A DNA stretch of 64,000 bases from Bacillus sp. N1-1 (GCF_009818105.1 NZ_CP046564.1:1302001-1366000); one strand, 5' to 3'. Shown: positions 8,585 to 17,412, counted from the first letter of the stretch. Made by a program: numbers and translations. The notes: generated by a model not told the origin, from the sequence alone.

Positions 8585-8696
8585 GTGTAAGGGACGAGTT
8601 AAGGTATAAGTGATGGTGAATTATACGATTGTAGGGGCATGATAATAAACAGAGTCCAGGATACGTAGTGAACAATCTTGAAAAGGGGTGGGAAGG

Positions 8697-9941
8697 ATGG
8701 CATTTCCGAAAGTTGCGAAAATTAGGCAGAAATTCGAAGTGGAAAGTATTACAGATGTATCGAAAGTAATCGAAGAACAGTTTCAGACCGTTGAAGCAAA
8801 TCAAAAAATAAAGCCAGGTATGGAAATTGCAATTACAGTTGGGAGTCGAGGGATTGCGAACATCGATTTAATTGTAAAAAGCATAGCGGAAGAAATCAAA
8901 AAGCGTGGAGCTACACCGTTTATCATTCCAGCGATGGGCAGTCACGGTGGTGCAACGGCTGAAGGGCAAGTTGAAGTGCTTGAAGGATTAAATGTTACAG
9001 AAGAAACAACAGGATGTGAAATTCGCTCTTCAATGGAAGTCGTTGAGATTGGTGAAACTTCTGCTGGTATCCCAGTCTACATTGATAAGCATGCGTATCA
9101 CGCTGATGGTATCATTGTAATGAACCGAGTGAAGCCACATACCGATTTTAAGAAAGATATAGAAAGTGGCGTATTGAAAATGGCTTCAATCGGAATGGGA
9201 AAACACAAACAGGCGCTTGCCCTCCATACTTATGGTATTAAGGGAATCCGAGATATGATGCCTGAGGTAGGGAAAGTAGCCATTGCGAACTCTAACACCT
9301 TGTATGGCATAGCGGTGGTTGAGAATGCCCTTGAAGAAACGGCTATCATTGAAGTGATGGAGCCTAAAGAGATTCAGGAAAGAGAAAGGGAACTCCTCAG
9401 AAGAGCATTTGAGTTAATGCCGAGTTTACCAATCGATGAGATTGATATCTTAGTTGTCGATGAAATCGGTAAGAATTACAGTGGAACTGGCATGGATACA
9501 AATATCATTGGTCGCATACGCGTCCTTGGTGTAGAAGAGCCTGAGAAGCCAAGTGTAAAATACTTAATTGCTTCTAACTTAAGTGAGGCAAGCCACGGTA
9601 ACGCGCTCGGAATTGGTCTAGCCGATCTGACAACGAAGCGTTTGTTTGAGAAGATTGATATGAAAGCAATGAACGAAAATGTCATTACCAGTACATTTCT
9701 AGATCGCGCCAAAATACCGATTGTCCTCGATAGCGACAGGGATGCATTAACTGCAGCACTTCGCGCAACGTGGGGAGTGAAGGATGAGGAGACAAGGTTC
9801 GTTCGTATTCCTAATACGCTTCATATTGGAGAAATGATTGTATCAGAAGTTCTTTATCATGAATTGAAAGATCAATCGAATATTGAAGTGATCGAAGAGC
9901 CAACAGAAATGACGTTTGATGAAGAAGGGTATTTTCTATAA
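8697..9941 (+). CDS. LarA-like nickel-dependent racemase/epimerase (divergent DUF2088 type), copy 1
   Basis: A 414-residue member of the LarA superfamily, divergent from classical lactate racemase. Counterparts of the catalytic and cofactor residues are visible: the Arg of VGSRGI, the His of AMGSHGG, the His of NRVKPHTDF, and the Lys of KMASIGMGKHK expected to hold the pincer cofactor. ATG 8697 follows AAAAGGGGTGGGAAGG. It sits just after the four-carbon sugar-acid module. D-Threonate and D-erythronate are C2 epimers, so a 2-epimerase role feeding the kinase and PdxA2 route is an attractive inference; the reaction is not proven. A paralogue lies at 23022-24284. Confidence 0.82.
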   Translation: MAFPKVAKIRQKFEVESITDVSKVIEEQFQTVEANQKIKPGMEIAITVGSRGIANIDLIVKSIAEEIKKRGATPFIIPAMGSHGGATAEGQVEVLEGLNVTEETTGCEIRSSMEVVEIGETSAGIPVYIDKHAYHADGIIVMNRVKPHTDFKKDIESGVLKMASIGMGKHKQALALHTYGIKGIRDMMPEVGKVAIANSNTLYGIAVVENALEETAIIEVMEPKEIQERERELLRRAFELMPSLPIDEIDILVVDEIGKNYSGTGMDTNIIGRIRVLGVEEPEKPSVKYLIASNLSEASHGNALGIGLADLTTKRLFEKIDMKAMNENVITSTFLDRAKIPIVLDSDRDALTAALRATWGVKDEETRFVRIPNTLHIGEMIVSEVLYHELKDQSNIEVIEEPTEMTFDEEGYFL

Positions 9942-10044
9942 TGTAAAGTAGACGCACTTCCGGATAAGGGGTAGACTTGCTGGAGAAAACAGTGAGGAAC
10001 TACCTTTTTTCTGTGTGTGTTTACTAGGAGAAAGGAGTGAAGAG

Positions 10045-10659
10045 ATGATTAGTAGTTTAACTTCGGTATTGTTTCTAGGTCTTATCTTAGGGATTAAACA
10101 TTCCATTGAACCTGATCATGTCATAGCGGTATCAACAATTGCAAGTGAAACAAAGAAATGGTGGCGCTCATCGTTAGCTGGTGTTTTTTGGGGGATTGGT
10201 CATACGATGACACTCTTTATTGTCGGTATGATCGTTATTATGATGAAGGGGGATATACCAGAAATTTGGGCCGTCTGGATGGAATTTCTAGTTGGCGTCA
10301 TGCTCGTATATCTTGGATTTAAGAGTGTCTTGATGTTAACAAAACACTCTGAATCTCATACAAAGAATAGGAATTCTCCATTTTTGAAATCAACGGCAAT
10401 AGGATTTGTTCATGGTCTTGCAGGAAGCGCAGCGATGGTCCTCTTAACGATGTCTTCGGTCGATACAGTTGGCGAAGGAGCTCTCTACATGCTGGTTTTT
10501 GGTGCTGGCACAGTGATAGGTATGCTTTGTTTTACGACACTCATAGGGATACCATTTGTTCTTAGCAAACATAAAGTAAGGATTAACAACAATCTCACAA
10601 GGTTTACCGGTGTTGTTAGCATGCTGTTTGGTGTGTACTATATGTATAGCGTGTGGTGA
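10045..10659 (+). CDS. Probable nickel/cobalt permease (NiCoT/UreH-like)
   Basis: A 204-residue membrane protein with about six helices. The first helix has the metal-transport signature H-x4-D-H (KHSIEPDHVIAVSTI), followed by the SSLAGVFWGIGHTMTLFIVG block and a second GFVHGLAGSAAMVLL segment, as in NiCoT and UreH-type transporters. ATG 10045 is preceded by AAAGGAG at 10031-10037. Genes for three nickel-pincer enzymes and LarC lie within 24 kb, so it most likely supplies Ni2+ for them. Cobalt cannot be excluded. Confidence 0.8.
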   Translation: MISSLTSVLFLGLILGIKHSIEPDHVIAVSTIASETKKWWRSSLAGVFWGIGHTMTLFIVGMIVIMMKGDIPEIWAVWMEFLVGVMLVYLGFKSVLMLTKHSESHTKNRNSPFLKSTAIGFVHGLAGSAAMVLLTMSSVDTVGEGALYMLVFGAGTVIGMLCFTTLIGIPFVLSKHKVRINNNLTRFTGVVSMLFGVYYMYSVW

Positions 10660-10695
10660 AGCTAGCAGTCTATCAACAAGCCATTCTTTTCTTTG

Positions 10696-11793
10696 CTATT
10701 CTTTAGTATTCGATCTTTGATGAATCCAAATCGCCATTTGTAAGGTAAGTGCATCTTTAAATTCCCTTGGATCATAGCCTGTGTCCTGCTTGATTTTATT
10801 GATCCGATAGATGAGTGTATTTCGATGAATGTACATATCCTCAGATGTTTGTTGGATATTGAGATTGTTTTTAAAAAGAAATGAAAGCGTATCGCTATAT
10901 TTCGATAAGGTTTTATTAATAACCCTGTTTTTAAATCGTTCAGCAACATTTTCATTGATTTGATAGAGAATCGCTTGTGGTTCTACGTCTTCAAAGAATA
11001 CGATCTTTTTGTTTGAATCGCTTATTTCAAAGGCTAACTCACAATCGTCATACGATTGACTAAACCCTTCAAGTGTGGAGAATGGATTGCTTATCCCCAT
11101 ACGGAATGGAAGGGATAAATGGTGCATTTCTAAAGAGATACGCTTGATTAGTTTTTTGACATTGTATTCATCTACACCGCATAGTCCGATAAATAAACGA
11201 TTAACGTTAATAAATCCTACAAGAGCGTAATTATCATTGAAAAGGTTTTCAATTCGTTCCACGATGGTTTGGTTCGGAATCGAGCGTTCGCTCATATGTA
11301 TGATGACGATGGTAAAAGGGGTTGGAAGCTTTGTATCTAGTAGTTCTAATCCCCTTTCAATCTGTTCGTATGACGGGACTGGCTTAAGCAATTCCTCCAC
11401 AATCATTTCTTTTGTGCGCTGTTTCCATTCCAGTTGCCTGGCGATGAATTCCTGCTTGATCATTAATTCTGTCGCCATTTTCACAAGACCTCCAACATCA
11501 CCCATTTCTTCTGGATTTCCTGTGATGCCAATGACTCCTACCACCTGATTTTGGAACGAGATTGGTAAATTAAGTCCGGGTTGGGCACCCCTCCATTTTC
11601 CTTCTTCATCAGAGGAAATGGAGAGTGGTGCTTTACTTTTAATGACCTCAAGTGCACCTTCATGAATTTGGTCGATACGCTCCATATTTCCTGAAGCAAT
11701 AATGACACCCTGCTCGTTCATAATGTTGATATTGCGGTTTAATCTGTTTGATGTCTCAAGGACAATCGTTTTGGCAATAGCTCTTGTTAACAT
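10696..11793 (-). CDS. cdaR: CdaR-type sugar-diacid/glycerate regulator
   Basis: A 365-residue regulator with an N-terminal sugar-diacid recognition domain (residues about 1-130, including IMNEQGVIIASGNMERIDQ and LNLPISFQNQVVGVIGITG), a central GGDEF-like spacer, and a C-terminal PucR-type helix-turn-helix (NNLNIQQTSEDMYIHRNTLIY). CdaR proteins activate glucarate and glycerate catabolic genes. It is transcribed divergently from glycerate kinase, with 142 bp between the starts, the usual arrangement for a local activator. A GAGGAG ribosome site precedes its ATG. Confidence 0.9.
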   Translation of the reverse strand: MLTRAIAKTIVLETSNRLNRNINIMNEQGVIIASGNMERIDQIHEGALEVIKSKAPLSISSDEEGKWRGAQPGLNLPISFQNQVVGVIGITGNPEEMGDVGGLVKMATELMIKQEFIARQLEWKQRTKEMIVEELLKPVPSYEQIERGLELLDTKLPTPFTIVIIHMSERSIPNQTIVERIENLFNDNYALVGFINVNRLFIGLCGVDEYNVKKLIKRISLEMHHLSLPFRMGISNPFSTLEGFSQSYDDCELAFEISDSNKKIVFFEDVEPQAILYQINENVAERFKNRVINKTLSKYSDTLSFLFKNNLNIQQTSEDMYIHRNTLIYRINKIKQDTGYDPREFKDALTLQMAIWIHQRSNTKE

Positions 11794-11877
11794 AAAAACC
11801 CTCCTCTAGCTATAATAGACGAAAAATTCATAAAAATCACCCTCTTTTTTGTATGGAGTACACAACGAAATGATTCG

Positions 11878-11920
11878 TACTTGCAAGTATAATTGGGTAT
11901 AACGAATGAAAGCGCTTTCT
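11878..11920 (+). promoter_or_regulatory. cdaR/glxK control region: palindrome, -10 and perfect cre box
   Basis: A perfect 12-bp palindrome TACTTGCAAGTA lies at 11878-11889 and runs into a TATAAT at 11888-11893. TGAAAGCGCTTTCT at 11907-11920 fits the cre consensus at every position and sits between this -10 and the ribosome site of glxK, where CcpA would block transcription. The palindrome is a candidate CdaR operator. No clear -35 is seen, in keeping with activator dependence. Confidence 0.65.
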
Positions 11921-11935
11921 GAGGGGGTAATTATT

Positions 11936-13096
11936 TTGAAGATCGTCATCGCACCAGATTCATTTAAAGGTAGTCTGACAGCAATGGAAGCAGCTACGGC
12001 CATCGATCGGGGAGTAAAAAATGCGTATCCTTTGGCAAATACGTCGTTAATTCCAATGGCGGATGGCGGGGAAGGGACGCTCGAAACACTTGTCGATGCA
12101 ACAGATGGTTTTACGAAACAAGTTCAAGTAAAGGGTCCAATTGGAGACAAAGTGGAAGCAACATACGGCATTCTTGGTGACAATAAGACTTGTATTATCG
12201 AAATGGCGAGCGCCTCGGGAATTGTTCTTGTGCCAGAAGGGAAATTAAATCCACTAATTACAACAACCTTTGGTACTGGAGAGCTAATTAGACATGCTCT
12301 TGATGAAGGGTACAGAACTTTTATTCTAGCAATCGGAGGCTCTGCTACAAACGATGGTGGGGCTGGAATGTTACAGGCACTAGGCTTACATCTTCTTGAT
12401 GAAAAGGGACAATCTGTAGGCTTTGGTGGAGGTAGTTTAAGAGATATTCATAGGATTGATGCCAAAGGATTCGATGAGCGAATTAAGGAGAGTTCCTTCC
12501 TTATAGCTTCGGATGTGGAAAATCCACTCATTGGTCCTAATGGGGCATCGCACGTATTTGGACCGCAAAAAGGGGCGAGTCAGGAGGACGTGGCCCTTTT
12601 AGATAGCCAGTTGACACACTGGGCAGACAAAGTCGAGGAAACGACAGGGATTCAGATTCATGACAAACCTGGTGCAGGTGCAGCGGGAGGAATTGGCGGT
12701 GCTTTCCAAGCGTTCTTTCCTTCAAGGGTGGAACGAGGGATTGATGTGGTTATTAACTATACAAAGCTGAAAGAAAACCTCGTAGAAGCTGATCTTGTGC
12801 TCACAGGGGAAGGGCAAGTGGACTCACAAACAGCATCAGGTAAAACGCCAATGGGGGTCGCTCAGACTGCCCAAAACCTTGGTGTTCCAACTATTGTGAT
12901 GGCTGGATCGATTGGACCAGGAATTGAGTTGCTTTATCAGTTTGGAATTGTGAGTGCGCACAGTATTGTAAACAGCCCAATGAAGTTAGAAACAGCCATA
13001 AAGGAAGCGTCGTTTTTATTAGAAAAAAGTACAGAACAAGTCGTTCGATCTTATTTTCATAATCATGTTCCACAACTACAAGGAGGTTCAGTTTGA
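11936..13096 (+). CDS. glxK: Glycerate kinase (GlxK/GarK type)
   Basis: A 386-residue glycerate kinase that phosphorylates D-glycerate to a phosphoglycerate entering glycolysis. The N-terminus KIVIAPDSFKGSLTAMEAA, the MADGGEGTLETLVDAT block, AIGGSATNDGGAGMLQALG and KPGAGAAGGIGGA are diagnostic. The start is TTG 11936, placed 8 bp after GAGGGGG; this gives the normal N-terminus, and an ATG 30 bp earlier would fall inside the cre box. The stop overlaps the ATG of the next gene by one base. Control is predicted by CdaR and CcpA. Confidence 0.93.
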   Translation: MKIVIAPDSFKGSLTAMEAATAIDRGVKNAYPLANTSLIPMADGGEGTLETLVDATDGFTKQVQVKGPIGDKVEATYGILGDNKTCIIEMASASGIVLVPEGKLNPLITTTFGTGELIRHALDEGYRTFILAIGGSATNDGGAGMLQALGLHLLDEKGQSVGFGGGSLRDIHRIDAKGFDERIKESSFLIASDVENPLIGPNGASHVFGPQKGASQEDVALLDSQLTHWADKVEETTGIQIHDKPGAGAAGGIGGAFQAFFPSRVERGIDVVINYTKLKENLVEADLVLTGEGQVDSQTASGKTPMGVAQTAQNLGVPTIVMAGSIGPGIELLYQFGIVSAHSIVNSPMKLETAIKEASFLLEKSTEQVVRSYFHNHVPQLQGGSV

Positions 13097-14217
13097 TGAA
13101 AATTAAAAAGACGATTGAGAAAGTTCCAGGCGGTTTAATGGTCGTTCCACTTATGTTTGGTGCACTTGTTAACACGATCGACCAGATGCATCTTCCTTTC
13201 ATCATGAATGCATTAAAGTCACTAGGTGTTGCACCTACAGATGAAGGTTTTTATGAAATGCTCCGAATAGGAGGGTTTTCAGAAGCCCTTTTCAAGAATG
13301 GTGCGCTTGTATTAATTGCGCTATTCCTGTTCTCTGCGGGAAGTCAAATGAATTTAAGAATTGGTGGAGTAGCACTTAAAAAAGGGGTATTGCTAACCGT
13401 TACAAAATATCTGACTGGTTTGACGGTTGGTCTGTTGTTTGGTTATTTCTTTGATCCGATGTCAGGTTTATTTGGACTATCTACACTTGCGATTATCGCT
13501 GGTATGACAAACGGTAATGGTGGCATGTACGCTGCTTTAACAAGTCAGTATGGAAACCGATCTGATGTCGGTGCGGTTGCCATTCTTTCACTTAATGATG
13601 GACCGTTCTTAACCCTTCTAGCACTCGGATTACTAGGATCTAGCTTCCCGATTATTGCCTTTATCGCTGTTCTTCTTCCAATTGGAATAGGAATGCTTCT
13701 TGGAAATTTAGACGAAGAGATTAGAGAATTTCTCAAACCTGGTGAAATTCTACCCGTTCCGTTTTTTGCATTTGCACTAGGGGCAGGTATGAATCTTGCT
13801 AACTTCTTTAATCCAGAAGTGGTAGCTGCTGGATTAACGATAGGAGTTCTCACGACCGTACTCACAGGTGGGGCAGGCATTCTAGTATTTAAACTATTTA
13901 AAGAAAAGAGTTACATTGCACCAGTATCTGAGGCTTCCACTGCTGGGAATGCGGCTGCTACTCCTGCAGCGATTGCAGCTGCAGCTGGGGTAGCTGGAAG
14001 TTCAGGGATGATGTCGGCGAGTGAAGCTGCTTCATTTCAAAGTGTTGCAGCTATAGCAACAGCACAGATCTCAATCGCAACTCTAACGACAGCGATCCTT
14101 TGTCCTATCGCCGTGATTCTAGTCGATCGTTATCAACGTAGTAAAGGGATCGATGGAAGAATGGAGTCGGAACAATTGAAAGAATCTAATCCTGATAAAA
14201 AGGTCCAATCTGCATAA
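13096..14217 (+). CDS. KdgT-family permease (2-keto-3-deoxygluconate transporter family)
   Basis: A 373-residue membrane protein with about ten helices of the KdgT family. Marks are KVPGGLMVVPLMFGALVNT at the start, the AGSQMNLRIGG segment, the AIIAGMTNGNGGMYAALTSQ block and SEASTAGNAAATPAAIAA. Family members import 2-keto-3-deoxygluconate or related acids with protons. Coupling to glycerate kinase (TGATG overlap) suggests that glycerate or a similar short hydroxy acid is carried here. AAGGAGGTT precedes ATG 13096; the TTG codon before it is not needed. Confidence 0.85.
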   Translation: MKIKKTIEKVPGGLMVVPLMFGALVNTIDQMHLPFIMNALKSLGVAPTDEGFYEMLRIGGFSEALFKNGALVLIALFLFSAGSQMNLRIGGVALKKGVLLTVTKYLTGLTVGLLFGYFFDPMSGLFGLSTLAIIAGMTNGNGGMYAALTSQYGNRSDVGAVAILSLNDGPFLTLLALGLLGSSFPIIAFIAVLLPIGIGMLLGNLDEEIREFLKPGEILPVPFFAFALGAGMNLANFFNPEVVAAGLTIGVLTTVLTGGAGILVFKLFKEKSYIAPVSEASTAGNAAATPAAIAAAAGVAGSSGMMSASEAASFQSVAAIATAQISIATLTTAILCPIAVILVDRYQRSKGIDGRMESEQLKESNPDKKVQSA

Positions 14218-14223
14218 AAACAG

Positions 14224-14257
14224 ATGGACTGACTTATTTAGAGTCAGTCCATTTCTT
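14224..14257 (+). terminator. Rho-independent terminator after the glxK-kdgT unit
   Basis: ATGGACTGACT at 14224-14234 pairs with AGTCAGTCCAT at 14242-14252 across a 7-base loop, and is followed by TTCTT. It closes the glycerate unit before the lone larA gene. Confidence 0.85.
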
Positions 14258-14460
14258 CATGAATCCCACCCTTAACTGACAGTAAACCCCCCATTTAGAA
14301 ATGAAAGTGAATCAAGTTGAAGGTGGGGGAGTGTCACTAAAGGTCCGATGGATTCAACTAACCATCAGAAAGGGATCCTGCTGAAAGTTTCACTCTATGT
14401 TTTAATAGAATTAGGAAAGATCAGAATTAAAATAAGATTGTGATAAGTGAGGGGTAAGAG

Positions 14461-15723
14461 ATGAAAACAACATTACTTTATGGAAAAGATAATCTTTCAA
14501 TTCAGCTTCCCGATAACTCCTTCGTAGTTGAACCAACAAACATGGCTGGCTTGCAGGACACGAATAGAGAGATAACGGATGCTCTTCGAAATCCCATTGG
14601 AACACCTCCATTAAAAGAGATGGTAAAGTCTTCGGATACAGTTGCCATTGCAATAAGTGATATTACGAGACCTACACCGAATCATATCCTGGTCCCTCTG
14701 CTCATTGAGGAGTTAAATCACGTTCCGCTTGAGAACTTCGTGATTATTAATGGAACTGGGACGCATAGAGATCAGACGCGTGATGAATTTATCCAAATGC
14801 TAGGCGAATGGGTCGTTGATAATATCCGTATCGTCAATAACCAGTGCCACGAAAAAGAAACGCTTGTTAACGTGGGTGAAAGTTCATTTGGATGCGATGT
14901 CTATTTAAATAAGGATTACGTAGAAGCTGACTTCAAAATAGTAACTGGATTCATTGAACCTCACTTCTTTGCAGGTTTCTCTGGTGGACCAAAAGGGATC
15001 ATGCCAGGCATTGCTGGAATCGAAACGATTATGACATTTCATAATGCACGAATGATCGGTGATCCCCTCGCTACATGGGGGAATATGGTCGACAATCCTG
15101 TTCAGGATATGACCCGTGAAATCAACGGAATGTGTAAACCGGATTTTATGCTGAACGTAACACTTAATCGGGAAAAAGACATTACAGCGGTATTCGCTGG
15201 TGAGTTATACGAAGCACATGACAGAGGTTGTGAGTTTGCTAAAGAACATGCGATGATCAAATGTGAAGAACGTTTTGATGTTGTGATTACCTCAAATTCT
15301 GGCTATCCTCTTGATCAAAATTTGTATCAGGCGGTAAAAGGGATGAGTGCAGCTCATAAGATCGTTAAAGAAGGTGGAGCCATCCTGGTGGCTTCGGAAT
15401 GTTCGGATGGCTTACCAAGTCATGGGAATTACTCGAAAATCTTCGAAATGGCCGAAAGCCCGGAAGAATTACTGGAGATGATCAACAATCCAGAATTTAA
15501 AATGTTTGATCAATGGCAAGTACAGAAGCAAGCGGTTATTCAAGTGTGGGCTGATGTGTATGTGCACTCAAAGCTAACAGATGAACAGGTCACAGGTGCA
15601 ATGTTGAAACCGATGCCTAATATTGAAGATACACTAGAAGAACTAAAGAAAACGTATGGGGAAGACATGACTGTTGCGGTTCTGCCGTTAGGGCCATTAA
15701 CAATCCCATATGTCGAAGAATGA
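14461..15723 (+). CDS. larA: LarA, nickel-dependent lactate-racemase family
   Basis: A 420-residue protein of the canonical LarA type. Visible catalytic and cofactor motifs are ISDITRPTP, GTGTHRDQT (His), EPHFFAGFSGGPKGIMPGI (His plus the Lys that binds the nickel-pincer nucleotide) and HNARM (His). The family interconverts the stereoisomers of a 2-hydroxy acid by hydride transfer at C2. GTGAGGGGTAAGAG precedes the ATG. It is its own transcription unit, bounded by terminators, just after glycerate kinase and a KdgT-family permease. Lactate is the default substrate; glycerate, which would convert the L form to the D form used by GlxK, is a reasonable alternative. Confidence 0.9.
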   Translation: MKTTLLYGKDNLSIQLPDNSFVVEPTNMAGLQDTNREITDALRNPIGTPPLKEMVKSSDTVAIAISDITRPTPNHILVPLLIEELNHVPLENFVIINGTGTHRDQTRDEFIQMLGEWVVDNIRIVNNQCHEKETLVNVGESSFGCDVYLNKDYVEADFKIVTGFIEPHFFAGFSGGPKGIMPGIAGIETIMTFHNARMIGDPLATWGNMVDNPVQDMTREINGMCKPDFMLNVTLNREKDITAVFAGELYEAHDRGCEFAKEHAMIKCEERFDVVITSNSGYPLDQNLYQAVKGMSAAHKIVKEGGAILVASECSDGLPSHGNYSKIFEMAESPEELLEMINNPEFKMFDQWQVQKQAVIQVWADVYVHSKLTDEQVTGAMLKPMPNIEDTLEELKKTYGEDMTVAVLPLGPLTIPYVEE

Positions 15724-15746
15724 CTCCCGATTGGGGGGTCTTTTTT
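15722..15746 (+). terminator. Rho-independent terminator after larA
   Basis: GACTCCC and GGGGGTC pair around a short loop directly after the stop codon, with one G-T pair, and are followed by TTTTTT. Confidence 0.85.
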
Positions 15747-15822
15747 GTGCCTGAAGGGGAGCGATAGATGGGCAAAGCAAGTCTGAATCCCAACGTCTAA
15801 TTCCAATATTTATCAATTTTTG

Positions 15823-15914
15823 TAATCTAACTGGAGATTATTATTATTATATTTTAAAAAATCAGATAAATTTGAAATTTCGTGTTGTAATAGTTAGAAA
15901 ATTATGATTATAAT
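15823..15914 (+). promoter_or_regulatory. Promoter of the gntR-ECF-nucleoside operon with upstream inverted repeat
   Basis: TTGTAA at 15885-15890 and TATAAT at 15909-15914 are separated by 18 bp, a good sigma-A promoter 59 bp before the regulator start. TAATCT-N6-AGATTA at 15823-15840 is a possible operator. No terminator or second clear promoter is seen between the regulator and the transporter genes, so this promoter may drive the whole 15-kb operon. Confidence 0.6.
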
Positions 15915-15972
15915 ACTTGTAGGACGACCGACGTAGGAGGTTGTTCCAATTTACAAAAAAGTGGTGATTTTG

Positions 15973-16698
15973 ATGAAATTGGCAACCAGATCCTTGTATC
16001 TTCAAGCTAGAGATATGATTTATGAATTGATCAACGACAACTTAGAACCGATGGACAAGATTCCTTCAGAGCAAAAGTTATCCAAAGAATTAGGAGTAAG
16101 TAGAAATACAATTCGTGAAGCGATCCGTACGTTAGAACAAGAAGGGTTTTTATTTAGTAGGCAAGGAGTAGGAACCTTCGTCATCGGATCGAAAAACAGC
16201 TTAAAAACAAACATTTCTACATTGGAGAGCTCGACGAACATCATTAAAGCGCACGGGTACAATCCTGGAACTGTGAATGTACACTCATCAGTTTTACCGG
16301 TTTCAACAGAAATGAAAAAGACTCTATCACTTGAGGAAGGACAAGATGAAATCTTCTATATTGAACGAGTACGGACTGCAAATGATGATCCCGTGGTCTA
16401 TGTAGAGGATTACATTCCTTACCGTTCAGGGATGGAACATGAATACCAAGAGATTTATTACGAGTCTCTACTCGATTTTCTCGAGAATTTTGACCTTAAC
16501 GTCTCGTTCTCAGTCTGTTCGATCAAAGCGGTCATCAGTGATGAGAAAATGGCTAACAAGCTTAAACTTACTGAACAAAGTGCTCTTCTACTACTGAAAC
16601 AAACGCACTACTCCAATACAGGAAAACCTGTCTTATATTCAGACAGTTACTATTTAAGTGACAATTTTGAGTTCAATGCCATTCGAAAAAGAGGTTAA
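15973..16698 (+). CDS. GntR/HutC-family transcription regulator
   Basis: A 241-residue regulator with an N-terminal winged helix (KIPSEQKLSKELGVSRNTIR, then LEQEGFLFSRQGVGTFV) and a C-terminal UTRA ligand-binding domain (about residues 85-235). HutC-type members usually repress their own catabolic operon until a pathway metabolite binds. ATG 15973 is used with GTGGTGA in front; an in-frame GTG 12 bp earlier is possible. It is the first gene of the ECF and nucleoside-catabolism operon and very likely controls it. The inducer is unknown. Confidence 0.88.
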   Translation: MKLATRSLYLQARDMIYELINDNLEPMDKIPSEQKLSKELGVSRNTIREAIRTLEQEGFLFSRQGVGTFVIGSKNSLKTNISTLESSTNIIKAHGYNPGTVNVHSSVLPVSTEMKKTLSLEEGQDEIFYIERVRTANDDPVVYVEDYIPYRSGMEHEYQEIYYESLLDFLENFDLNVSFSVCSIKAVISDEKMANKLKLTEQSALLLLKQTHYSNTGKPVLYSDSYYLSDNFEFNAIRKRG

Positions 16699-16709
16699 AA
16701 GGAGGTGTA

Positions 16710-16754
16710 CTGAAAAATCTGTGGGTATACTTAGGGGTTTACATTTGGGTTTAA
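16710..16754 (+). other. Possible 14-codon leader peptide between gntR and the ECF genes
   Basis: An AAGGAGGTG ribosome site at 16699-16707, as strong as any in the window, is followed 2-3 bases later by CTG and 13 codons encoding a hydrophobic aromatic peptide (KNLWVYLGVYIWV) before TAA. There is no ATG. It may be a leader peptide, or the site may be a relic of a lost gene. This is a low-confidence call made because the ribosome site is otherwise unexplained. Confidence 0.25.
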
Positions 16755-16773
16755 CAAAGGGGAGGAAACTTAA

Positions 16774-17412
16774 ATGAGTAAAGTAGTACAAGCAGTTTCG
16801 ACTAGCAGAAAAATGAAAGGGCTTACAACGGTCGATATCGTCTTGATGGCAATCCTCGCCATCGTGAACGGCGTTGCCATGACGTACATTGCCATGTTAA
16901 ATCAGCTTCTTACTGCTCTAGGTGGTCCGGTTCTCACATCGATCACGTTAGGTCTTTATAGTATCTCTGGGGTTCTTGCAGCATATATCATTCGAAAGCC
17001 TGGGGCAGCCTTCTTCACGTTAACACTTGCTGGTGTGGTTCAGATCATCTCAGGAAATCCGAACGGACTGATTTCTATGACGGCAGCCATGACGGACGGA
17101 CTCGGTGTCGAGCTAGGATTCATGCTATTTCGCTACAAGCGTTGGGACTGGTTTAGTACGGCTGTCGCTGGACTCCTTGCTGTACCGCTTTGGTTCATCA
17201 TCGCTGCCTTCTGGTTCGGTTATTACAAGTGGGGCATGACAATCCTTCTCATCGCATTCGCCGTTCGTTGTCTCAGTGGAGTAATCCTCTCAGGCTGGTT
17301 GAGTAAAATGATCGGTGACTTGCTAGTGCGTACGGATATCTTGAAAGGATTCAGCATTCATAAACAGCAGAAGAAGGGAGTTGATGCGGATGAAACCCAT
17401 CATTCAGCTTAA
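16774..17412 (+). CDS. ECF transporter substrate-binding (S) component, YkoE family
   Basis: A 212-residue membrane protein with about six helices, similar to YkoE, the S component of the YkoEDC transporter linked to thiamine precursors. It has the LTTVDIVLMAILAIVNGVAM N-terminus and the GNPNGLISMTAAMTDGLGVE block. AGGGGAGGAAAC precedes the start. No thiamine (TPP) riboswitch is found in front, and the operon it heads degrades nucleosides and hydroxy acids rather than making thiamine. The cargo is therefore probably not a thiamine precursor; a nucleoside is my inference. Confidence 0.82.
   Translation: MSKVVQAVSTSRKMKGLTTVDIVLMAILAIVNGVAMTYIAMLNQLLTALGGPVLTSITLGLYSISGVLAAYIIRKPGAAFFTLTLAGVVQIISGNPNGLISMTAAMTDGLGVELGFMLFRYKRWDWFSTAVAGLLAVPLWFIIAAFWFGYYKWGMTILLIAFAVRCLSGVILSGWLSKMIGDLLVRTDILKGFSIHKQQKKGVDADETHHSA

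Noticed and set aside
16699..16773. TPP riboswitch in front of the YkoE-like gene
   Set aside because: The 75-bp gap is too short and lacks the CTGAGA and ACCTGATC-type conserved segments.
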